A stretch of DNA of 8,680 nucleotides from Kiritimatiellia bacterium (GTDB taxonomy: Bacteria > Verrucomicrobiota > Kiritimatiellia > RFP12 > UBA1067): NCBI GenBank assembly GCA_017411125.1, contig JAFPNP010000158.1:1-8680 (forward strand), written 5' to 3'. The notes under the pieces were generated by a model, which did no database searches, was not told the origin of the DNA, and worked only from the letters and a program-made list of their open reading frames with translations. Position 1 is the first letter of the stretch; every line of letters starts with the position of its first letter. Positions 1 to 5,475 of this stretch are shown piece by piece. The position numbers and the translations under genes were made by a program.

Positions 1-586
1 ACGCAATGGCAAGCGCGCCCAATCCGGAGAATACGCCTTTGAGGATGACGATTTCGTATGTGCTCTTTGACGAGATGCTGCGCGTGCAGTTGTTCTCGAA
101 TCCCCAGCAAATCGTCGCCGCCACGACAAGCAGCGAGCCGTACGAGAACCTGAAGCTGTCCGTACCCTCGAACGAGAGAAGGACGCTCGCAAGCGCGATG
201 AGCGCGATTGCCGCCCACAGACGCTTCGAGACGGCTTCGCGAAAAACGAACATCGCAATCAGCGCCGTCGCCACAATCTCGAAATTGCCGAGCAACGAGG
301 CGTTGGCCGACGAGCCGTGCCGTATGCCGAACATGAGGAGGATCGGAGCTGCGATGTCGAGGACGATCATGCCGATGACATACGGCAGATCCTTGCGCGA
401 AAGCGGAGCGGACGCTCTTCTGTCCTTCGCGTTAAAAAGCGACAGCCCCGCGATCCCGATGCCCGCGCCAAGATAGAGAAGCGCGGCCATCGTCGTCGGC
501 CCGACATCCCTGAGCAGTATCTTTGACGCAGGGATGTTGATGGCGTAGAAAACCGCCGCCAGGAATACGTAGAGAATGGCTTTCAT
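1..586 (-). CDS. EamA/DMT-family membrane transporter, C-terminus off the left edge
   Basis: An open minus-strand frame runs from ATG at 586-584 to the window edge without a stop, giving 195 residues; family members are usually about 290 residues with ten membrane helices. Seven hydrophobic segments are visible at roughly residues 3-22, 33-51, 68-88, 95-115, 123-138, 148-163 and 178-195. The pattern of a short first helix, a charged loop (NAKDRR, residues 52-57), then a helix followed by FREAVSKRLW near 115-124 is typical of the first EamA repeat, and the sequence after residue 145 looks like the start of the second repeat. The family exports or imports small metabolites across the inner membrane; the substrate cannot be told. 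No good Shine-Dalgarno site precedes the ATG. The gene lies about 80 bp downstream of a broken toxin-antitoxin locus on the same strand and may now be transcribed from its promoter. Confidence 0.85.
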   Translation of the reverse strand, partial: MKAILYVFLAAVFYAINIPASKILLRDVGPTTMAALLYLGAGIGIAGLSLFNAKDRRASAPLSRKDLPYVIGMIVLDIAAPILLMFGIRHGSSANASLLGNFEIVATALIAMFVFREAVSKRLWAAIALIALASVLLSFEGTDSFRFSYGSLLVVAATICWGFENNCTRSISSKSTYEIVILKGVFSGLGALAIA

Positions 587-666
587 ATGATGTCCGCTTC
601 GCAAATCCGCCGCAAGTTCTTTATCGAGCGCCGTCTTTAAACCGGAGGCATGACCGCTTTTTCCGT

Positions 667-765
667 TTACACATTGCGACGATTGTAGATGACGCATATG
701 ACGCTCACGCGCCGTTCATTATTGTCGATCACGTAAAACACATTGAAGTTCCTTACACCGAAACT
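667..765 (-). pseudogene. C-terminal remnant of a RelE/ParE-family toxin
   Basis: In the minus frame ending at TAA 669-667 the last 32 codons read like the end of a RelE/ParE mRNA-interferase fold: GVRNFNVFYVID, then NNERRVSVICVIYNRRNV. The family pattern is a Gly-x-Arg strand, a N-[YF]-x-V-F-Y strand, a turn with acidic residues, and a final V-x-x-V-x-x-x-R-R-[ND] strand, and all of these are present. Full toxins are about 85-100 residues, so roughly two thirds of the protein is missing. The frame has no start codon or ribosome site of its own and overlaps the end of the antitoxin frame (753-765) in a different phase, so a deletion probably joined antitoxin and toxin coding sequence. The remnant cannot be active. 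The family match is from motif recall, not a search. Confidence 0.65.
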
Positions 766-977
766 GCAAACGTCTTTTCAATATCATCGTCGAATATTCT
801 CTTCGGTGGCAATGCGATATTGAACGGGAGGCCGTTGTACAATTCAACCTGTTTGAAAAAGAAGACTATCGCCTGTAAAAAAATCATACCTAGAGACGAA
901 AATAATATCCTTTCGACCGAGTTTTTCAATTCAAGGGACATCCGCGCCCTGCCTGTGTCTGTTCATATTGTTTGCAT
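753..977 (-). pseudogene. RelB/DinJ-family antitoxin, broken by an early TGA and shortened
   Basis: The open part (ATG 941-939 to TAA 755-753, 62 codons) contains the RelB/DinJ ribbon-helix-helix pattern: ELKNSVERILFSSLGM, then a helix with FFFKQVELYNGLPFNIALP. The family typically shows ELK...A..IF.SLG, ..AI..FLKQV...G.PF.I..P. Twelve codons upstream in the same frame is a better-placed start, ATG 977-975, about 19 nt after the predicted transcription start and preceded by GAGAAAG. That frame meets TGA at 965-963 as its fifth codon and then continues without interruption into the conserved part, which argues for a premature stop in an originally longer antitoxin. The C-terminal toxin-binding part is also short compared with the usual 80-95 residue proteins. 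Reinitiation at 941 could still give a DNA-binding fragment. TGA is the stop codon of GH20, GH97 and the C25-like gene here, so recoding is unlikely. Confidence 0.62.
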
Positions 978-1002
978 GGCTTTCTCAAGAAAAGATGTGC
1001 GC

Positions 1003-1032
1003 ATTGTAACATTTATGGACTACATATGTCAA
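1003..1032 (-). promoter_or_regulatory. Sigma70-type promoter of the broken toxin-antitoxin locus
   Basis: On the minus strand TTGACA (1032-1027, perfect -35) is separated by 18 bp from TACAAT (1008-1003, 5 of 6 matches to the -10). The start of transcription would be near 996, about 19 nt before the ATG at 977. It is one of the two best promoters in the window. RelB-type antitoxins normally repress such promoters by binding overlapping palindromes; no clear palindrome overlaps this one, though a hairpin sequence lies 18 bp upstream at 1050-1071. Confidence 0.7.
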
Positions 1033-1049
1033 GGGCGCTTGAGGCTACA

Positions 1050-1071
1050 CATGGGGACTTTAGTTCCCATG
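1050..1071. other. Nine-base-pair inverted repeat with TTTA loop
   Basis: CATGGGGAC (1050-1058) and GTTCCCATG (1063-1071) can pair over 9 bp with one G-T pair, closing a four-base loop. No run of T follows on either strand, so it is not a classical intrinsic terminator. It lies between the end of the GH20/GH97-fragment transcription unit and the promoter at 1003-1032, so it could end or stabilise the incoming minus-strand transcript, serve as an operator, or be left from a mobile element. Confidence 0.5.
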
Positions 1072-1124
1072 CGACGCCGCAGAATCAAAGGGTTGCCGCG
1101 CTTTCCCTATAGGGGCATATACAC

Positions 1125-1207
1125 AAAGTGGGGTATTTATGCACATAAAGTGGGGTGTTTGTGTGCATAAAGTGGGGTGTTTGTGTGCATAAAGTGGGGT
1201 GTTTGTG
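1125..1207. repeat. Tandem array of a 22-bp repeat, about 3.8 copies
   Basis: Units start with AAAGTGGGGT at 1125, 1147, 1169 and 1191. Units two and three are identical (AAAGTGGGGTGTTTGTG followed by TGCAT); unit one differs at three positions and unit four is cut after GTTTGTG. The array is bordered by a short imperfect inverted repeat, TAGGGG-C-ATATA at the left (1110-1121) and TTATATCCCCTA at the right (1209-1220). The unit is not a multiple of three, so it does not encode a peptide repeat. It could be an iteron-like protein-binding array, a slippage minisatellite, or the multiple terminal repeats of a degraded transposon. Confidence 0.85.
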
Positions 1208-1524
1208 ATTATATCCCCTAAGGCATATGCTGCCGCCCTCCCGGAAGGGCGCGTGTCCACACGCGCCGTAGTCTCGGCGGCCGGAGACGTCTCAACCGCT
1301 GGGGTTACTTGTCCTTCGACAAAAAGGAGCAATTTGCCCCACTTTAAAGTCAGGATTGCGCAATTTCTCCCAGAGCCAGAGAAAAGGAATCGTCGCTCGG
1401 CTTCGCATTCCATTACGCTTTCTTGAACACGAACCCGCACCTGAAAGCGTAAGCTACCTTTTCGCTGTAGACCGCGTCCAATCCGCGTCCCAGACAGTGT
1501 CGTGTACGACGACGATCTATCACC

Positions 1525-1691
1525 GCGCCTTGCGCCTGCCGTTTGCACGATAGCCGGAACCGATGCCGTAGTTGAGCATCGCACCCGGAGTGTAGTCCAT
1601 CGAGCCTGCGGACATTCTCAAATAGCACGCCGCGACGTCGCTCGCCATCGTCCCCTTCTCGTCGCCCCTGTAAAGATTCGGGAGCATCCAC
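1525..1691 (-). pseudogene. Internal fragment of a second GH97 gene
   Basis: These 167 bp match 3734-3900 inside the GH97 gene with no gaps and 7 mismatches (about 96% identity). On the minus strand the GH97 frame stays open and encodes the equivalent of residues 452-506 (starting WMLPNLYRGDEKGTMAS and ending YRANGRRKA), then runs into TGA at 1522-1520 one codon past the end of homology. Six of the seven differences are synonymous; the seventh changes Pro to Ser. The fragment begins 12 bp after the GH20 stop codon and has the same orientation, so the order is GH97, GH20, GH97 fragment. No start, signal peptide or catalytic residue is included, so it cannot work as an enzyme. It is probably what is left of a tandem paralogue. 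Confidence 0.88.
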
Positions 1692-1703
1692 AAGCAAAGT
1701 ACC

Positions 1704-3257
1704 TCATTTCTGGAAACTCTCCGGCGGAATCTGCCAGTTCAGCACTCCCGTATCGCGGTAGTCGCCCACCTTCATGTCGTTGTCGACCGTGCGCAGCGCG
1801 TTGGCGAACGCATCCCTGCCCTTCGCCGCCGTGCCCCATGCCGCCGCCGCGCCGAGGGCGTACATCTTCTCCCATCCGCCCTTGCCCGAAAGCGTGTTCC
1901 AAGTGGTTTCGATGAATCCCATCCCGCCCATCTTCGCCAGCGCGTCGGCCATCGGCTTGAACGACCTGAAATTTCCGTAAGGGCAGCCGCAGACGTCGAA
2001 TCCCTTGCTGCGGAAATACTCCATCGTCGGCCAGTCCTTCTTCGCGTCCTGCCGGTTGCCTTGATACTGCCAGTCGCATATCACGATGTCCCGCGGCAGG
2101 AGGTCGAGCGCGGCGGCGGTCTCCGCAGTGCCGTTCGCGCGGTTGTCCGCATCGCTCCATCGCGGATCCTTGGCGTCTACGAACATGTCGTGCCAGACCA
2201 TGCTGCGTGCGCCGCGCGCCTTGAGGAACTTGGCCATCCCTGCAATATGGCCGGCCACCAGCTTCGCCCTCGGATGTTCCGCGCAGAGAGGGCACGGCGG
2301 ACGGTTCGCCTCGTCGCAGCCGAGATGGAACCAGGGCGGGCTGCCGAACGCTTCGTGCATCTCGGCGACAAGTTCGCGCAGTACGCGCTGCGTGTGGGGA
2401 TTGGCAAGGCACCAGACCCATCCGCCCGGCTCGAAGAGCGGCTCGTATTCGGGGTGCATGTCGAGCGTGGCGTGTTTCGCGCTGCCGCCGCGCGCGAGCG
2501 AAGCGTGCCCGAATATCTGCATCTGCGGTATCACCGTCACGCCGAGGTCGCGCCCGATATCTGCCAAACGCCGCGCCTCCGCCTTCGTGCAGGGCGCGTC
2601 CGGCCAGTTGCGCCACGGATGCACCTCGCTCTTGAACGTTCCCCAAGTCTCCAGAACCACGTAGTTGAACTTCAGATACGCGGCAAGGCGTATCGCACGC
2701 TCCATCTGCGCGGGACGCGTCTCCGGGAACCAGCAGAGGTGGACGCCGCGGAACGCGAGGCGCGGGCGATCGGCTATTTCAAGCGACGGCAGAACGCGCC
2801 CCTCGATCTTGAAAGTGCCTCGTTTCACGCCCGCCATCTGGCGAAGCGTATAGGCCGCCCAGCGCACTCCCGCAAGCGTGTTAGCCGCAATGCGGACGCC
2901 GTTCGACGGGTCGGCGCGGAGCGTGTACGCCTCGCTGCCGCCGGCGACGCGGGAGCGAACGGACGCCCTTCCAGCCTTTGGCGCGTGGACGCCATACCAC
3001 TGCTTAAAATGCAAAGCGAGCCACGCGACGGCGGAGTCGTCCGGACAGTCCACCGTCACGGTCGCAGTCTCGTCGAGCGCGACAGGCGCGGCGACGTCTG
3101 TCTTGCACTTCTGCGGACAAGGCAGCGGCATGGTCTCCACCGCATTCACGGCCGCAGAGTCCGCCGCCGCGAAAAAAACCGCCGCGCACAAACCATATGC
3201 CCAAAGTCTGTACCCTGCACACACAGTCGCTGTCACACGTGATTTTTCCATACTCAT
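1704..3257 (-). CDS. Secreted glycoside hydrolase family 20 protein (beta-N-acetylhexosaminidase-like)
   Basis: A 517-residue protein. GH20 enzymes remove terminal beta-linked GlcNAc or GalNAc using a substrate-assisted mechanism in which the 2-acetamido group is the nucleophile, held by Asp next to the acid Glu. Residues 9-39 form an export signal (positive start, hydrophobic LWAYGLCAAVFFAAA, cleavage near NAVE). Residues about 50-155 resemble the GH20b zincin-like domain, with the typical VRIAANTLAGVRWAAYTLRQ near its end. The TIM barrel follows from about 165 (RGVHLCW, then FNYVVLETWG). The catalytic Asp-Glu pair is D315-E316 in FHLGCDEA, in the expected place. The barrel end near WNTLSGKGGWEKMYALGAAAAWG fits too. 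The segment CDEANRPPCPLCAEHP is Cys-rich, perhaps a metal site or disulfide. The start is ATG 3257; ATG 3251 is possible and the ribosome site is weak. The gene follows GH97 by 27 bp and is probably in its operon. The exact sugar is not determined. Confidence 0.88.
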   Translation of the reverse strand: MSMEKSRVTATVCAGYRLWAYGLCAAVFFAAADSAAVNAVETMPLPCPQKCKTDVAAPVALDETATVTVDCPDDSAVAWLALHFKQWYGVHAPKAGRASVRSRVAGGSEAYTLRADPSNGVRIAANTLAGVRWAAYTLRQMAGVKRGTFKIEGRVLPSLEIADRPRLAFRGVHLCWFPETRPAQMERAIRLAAYLKFNYVVLETWGTFKSEVHPWRNWPDAPCTKAEARRLADIGRDLGVTVIPQMQIFGHASLARGGSAKHATLDMHPEYEPLFEPGGWVWCLANPHTQRVLRELVAEMHEAFGSPPWFHLGCDEANRPPCPLCAEHPRAKLVAGHIAGMAKFLKARGARSMVWHDMFVDAKDPRWSDADNRANGTAETAAALDLLPRDIVICDWQYQGNRQDAKKDWPTMEYFRSKGFDVCGCPYGNFRSFKPMADALAKMGGMGFIETTWNTLSGKGGWEKMYALGAAAAWGTAAKGRDAFANALRTVDNDMKVGDYRDTGVLNWQIPPESFQK

Positions 3258-3284
3258 CGGCTTTCCGCTTATTGTATCGTCCCG

Positions 3285-5252
3285 TCATTTCTTTGACTGG
3301 CGGCAGAACCGCGCGACAAATCCGCCGCCGGGCGCCATGTGAACCGGAATCTTGTTCCCGGCCTCAATCTTCCGCGTCTCGCGGACATAGCGCCGCGCGT
3401 TGCCCGCATCATCGCCCGCGTCGCGAAACAGTTCGCACGCCCATCGGCCTTCGCCGAGGAAGAATGTGTCGAGCACGCAATCACGCGCCTCGACAGTTGC
3501 GATACCGCCGACATACCACTCGCCGCGCCGCGTCTCGCGCGCCGCGACGAACATCGTCTCAGGCGTTCCGGCAAGACCGACGACGCTTTTCCACACGGTT
3601 GGGACTTTCGCCATGAACGAAAAACACTCCATGTCCTTCCCGTAGTTCGTCGGCGAATCGCAGAGCATCTGCAGCGGCGCCTCGTACAGGACTACCTGCG
3701 CCATCTGGCGGCAACGCGTGCCGAGCGTTCCGGGCGCCTTGCGCCTGCCGTTTGCACGATAGCCGGAACCTATTCCGTAGTTGAGCATCGCACCCGGAGT
3801 GTAATCCATCGGGCCTGCGGACATTCTCAAATAGCACGCCGCGACGTCACTTGCCATCGTTCCCTTCTCGTCGCCCCTGTAAAGATTCGGGAGCATCCAC
3901 TCCTGTCCGTGGATTCCCTCGTAGTTGAGAACGTTCGGATAGCGACGGTGAAGCCCCGTCGGGCGGTATGCGCCGTGGTATTCCACGTGCATCCGGTTCC
4001 TGGCGCACGCATCGGCGAACTTCTCCATGAAACGCGCTACGTCGGCGTCGCCGCGGTCGAGGAAATCCACCTTGAAGCCCTTTATCCCAACCTTCGCAAA
4101 ATGCGACGCCACGCGCTCCTCGTCGCCGTACACCTGATGGAAAGCCATCCAGTGCCACAGATCGACGCCACGCGCCTTCGCATACTTGACGAGACGATCC
4201 ACATCGACCGCCGGGCACGGCTTCCAAATGTCGAACCCGAACCTCGCCTCGTAACCATACCAATCAAGGACTACGTATTCGAGACCGTTTTTCGCGGCAA
4301 AATCAATGAACCGCTCATATCCCTCCGTGTCGCATTTTCTGCCGTTGTCGAAACCGTTCCACCAATCCCACGCCACCTTGCCGGGCTTGACCCACGAAAA
4401 ATCCGCACCTTTGTCCTGCGCCGGAGCAAGCGCCCATACGATGTCGGACTCGCAGAACTTGACCGGCGCGTCCGCAAGCACGAACGCACGCCACGGGAAC
4501 GTGCGCTCGCCCGCCGTCTCGACAAGATACGGCGCATGTTCCACGACAGACAGACCCGCGCCACGCTTCTCCGTCCTCTTCGCCTCCCCTGCGAACTTAG
4601 AACGCAACACGCCGTTGGAGAACGAACCGAAGTTCCACACCGGATAGTCACGCACGTCCGACTCCAGCACGAGAACATGTTTGCCGCCTGTCTCGTATGC
4701 GAACGGCATATAGACCATCTGTCGGTTGAAGTCGATGTCCCGCGCCTTTTTGACGAACGGCACGGACTCCTCGCAGCCGAACATCCTCGTTTGATATCCA
4801 AAACACTTCACATCGTCCGACGGCAAGCACAAGTGCGCATCCTCGCCATCGACCTTGATTCTACCCGTCATTTTCGTCTCGAAACGATAAGCCACGCCAT
4901 CGTTCCTGGCAACGAGCCGCACGCCCCATGCGCCGAAATCGGCAAACACCTCGTTCGCGGCAAGATCTACCCTATCCTTCTTATAGACCGGAGCGGCAAC
5001 TATGCCGCTTCTTGCGCTGCGCACAACGCTCTCCAGACTTGCACCTCCTTCCGCCAGCGCCCTTCCGCCGACAGTCATGCCGATTTTCGACCTCCCGGCA
5101 ACGACCATTCCGTCGCGCAAGATTTCATATTCGAGCGGAGCGGCGCAAATCCGGATTTCGTTCCGTCCGTCGGGCGAACAAACTCCGATCGTTTCGGCGG
5201 AGACAGCCACAAACGTTCCCGCTATCAGCGCCGCATAGACAATTTTCCTCAT
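3285..5252 (-). CDS. Secreted glycoside hydrolase family 97 enzyme (alpha-glucosidase/alpha-galactosidase family)
   Basis: I chose the start at ATG 5252, giving 655 residues: it follows GGAGGAG (5267-5261) by 8 nt and opens directly into a signal peptide (MRKIVYAALIAGTFVAVSA, cleavage before ETIG). The frame is open 35 codons further up but that part is not protein-like. GH97 enzymes cleave alpha-glucosides or alpha-galactosides at chain ends, usually in the periplasm or on the cell surface. The domain order is the family's: beta-sandwich (about 20-285, beginning CSPDGRNEIRI), TIM barrel (about 290-555, with KVAWDWWNG at D296), and a C-terminal beta-domain. The barrel has GIKGFKVDFLDRGD with D396 and NVLNYEGIHGQEW with E445 and E451. 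Retaining GH97 alpha-galactosidases use an Asp nucleophile in the KVDF position, so a retaining mechanism is the better guess than the SusB-type inverting one. First gene of a likely operon with GH20; its own promoter lies at 5342-5371. A 167-bp internal part is repeated at 1525-1691. Confidence 0.92.
   Translation of the reverse strand: MRKIVYAALIAGTFVAVSAETIGVCSPDGRNEIRICAAPLEYEILRDGMVVAGRSKIGMTVGGRALAEGGASLESVVRSARSGIVAAPVYKKDRVDLAANEVFADFGAWGVRLVARNDGVAYRFETKMTGRIKVDGEDAHLCLPSDDVKCFGYQTRMFGCEESVPFVKKARDIDFNRQMVYMPFAYETGGKHVLVLESDVRDYPVWNFGSFSNGVLRSKFAGEAKRTEKRGAGLSVVEHAPYLVETAGERTFPWRAFVLADAPVKFCESDIVWALAPAQDKGADFSWVKPGKVAWDWWNGFDNGRKCDTEGYERFIDFAAKNGLEYVVLDWYGYEARFGFDIWKPCPAVDVDRLVKYAKARGVDLWHWMAFHQVYGDEERVASHFAKVGIKGFKVDFLDRGDADVARFMEKFADACARNRMHVEYHGAYRPTGLHRRYPNVLNYEGIHGQEWMLPNLYRGDEKGTMASDVAACYLRMSAGPMDYTPGAMLNYGIGSGYRANGRRKAPGTLGTRCRQMAQVVLYEAPLQMLCDSPTNYGKDMECFSFMAKVPTVWKSVVGLAGTPETMFVAARETRRGEWYVGGIATVEARDCVLDTFFLGEGRWACELFRDAGDDAGNARRYVRETRKIEAGNKIPVHMAPGGGFVARFCRQSKK
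3734..3900 (-). repeat. Parent-side copy of the 167-bp GH97 direct repeat
   Basis: This part of the GH97 gene (residues about 452-506 of the protein) is repeated in the same orientation at 1525-1691, offset 2209 bp, with 7 mismatches. Homologous recombination between the copies would delete 2209 bp, removing GH20 completely and the 3' end of GH97. Confidence 0.9.
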
Positions 5253-5341
5253 TCTCTCATCTCCTCCAGTCGAACGACAGCGCCCCGAACCCACAACCGA
5301 AGCCCTCGCTTCCGTCTGCCTGCGCCCTTCCGACAGGCCAC

Positions 5342-5371
5342 AGTATAACATATCCATATTTCACAAATCAA
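5342..5371 (-). promoter_or_regulatory. Promoter for the GH97-GH20 operon
   Basis: On the minus strand TTGATT (5371-5366) is followed after 18 bp by TATACT (5347-5342), with TG one base before the -10 (extended -10, TGTTATACT). Transcription would start near 5335, leaving a leader of about 83 nt before the GH97 ATG. The -35 touches the left arm of the inverted repeat at 5372-5411, so a protein bound there could control it. Confidence 0.6.
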
Positions 5372-5411
5372 GCATTCGTTGACGCGCGAGAACACGCGTC
5401 CTGCCGAATGC
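5372..5411. promoter_or_regulatory. Nested inverted repeat between divergent promoters, candidate operator
   Basis: Outer arms GCATTCG (5372-5378) and CGAATGC (5405-5411) and inner arms GACGCG (5381-5386) and CGCGTC (5395-5400) are perfect reverse complements, arranged concentrically with 2- and 4-nt offsets and an 8-nt centre. It fills the space between the -35 of the GH97 promoter and the likely -35 region of the C25-like gene. The position fits a shared operator. It lies upstream of both predicted transcription starts, so it should act as DNA rather than RNA. Confidence 0.55.
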
Positions 5412-5429
5412 GCCGGGATATGGTACAAT
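5401..5429 (+). promoter_or_regulatory. Probable extended -10 promoter of the C25-like gene
   Basis: TACAAT (5424-5429) is preceded by TG at -15/-14 (TGGTACAAT), the extended -10 form that tolerates a poor -35. The hexamer 17 bp upstream, CTGCCG (5401-5406), is a poor match and overlaps the right arm of the inverted repeat. Transcription would begin near 5436, about 40 nt before the TTG start. A weak -35 covered by a dyad would suit activation or repression from that site. Confidence 0.5.
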
Positions 5430-5475
5430 ATGCGGCGTCACAGGCAGAATTGAATTTGCAAAGGAGCAGATTGCA

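Larger units (their letters stand above)
978..1524. other. Gene-free stretch with repeats and palindromes
   Basis: No frame here looks like a real protein. Contents include the promoter and hairpin listed separately, a palindrome CCCTATAGGG (1105-1114), the 22-bp tandem array (1125-1207), a hairpin GCGCGTG/CACGCGC with 4-nt loop (1249-1266), GTCTC/GAGAC arms (1271-1288), the palindrome GAGACGTCTC (1284-1293), and an inverted copy of the repeat core, CCCCACTTTA, at 1337-1346. A minus frame ending at 1413 has a protein-like tail (AVYSEKVAYAFRCGFVFKKA) directly beyond the GH97 fragment; it could be the end of another lost gene, but I cannot identify it. The density of inverted and direct repeats suggests mobile-element debris. 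Confidence 0.45.

Noticed and set aside
963..965. TGA read through as a sense codon in the antitoxin
   Set aside because: GH20, GH97 and the C25-like gene all end in TGA at the right place, so TGA is a normal stop here; no selenocysteine context was seen.
1125..1207. Tandem repeats as a CRISPR array
   Set aside because: The 22-bp units abut directly with no unique spacers and no cas genes are present.
1249..1293. Hairpins as an intrinsic terminator or riboswitch
   Set aside because: The stems are short, there is no T tract on either strand and no downstream gene for a riboswitch to control.
1060..1584. A 174-codon minus-strand frame
   Set aside because: It crosses the 22-bp tandem array and hairpins and reads the GH97 fragment out of frame; no motif or ribosome site.
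2061..3242. A 393-codon plus-strand frame opposite GH20
   Set aside because: Arg-rich antisense translation with no recognisable motif; the minus frame has the Asp-Glu pair and the GH20 domain order.
3339..5348. A 669-codon open frame on the plus strand
   Set aside because: It lies opposite GH97, which has a signal peptide, ribosome site and all family motifs; the plus translation is rich in Arg, His and Pro as expected for an antisense frame of GC-rich coding DNA.
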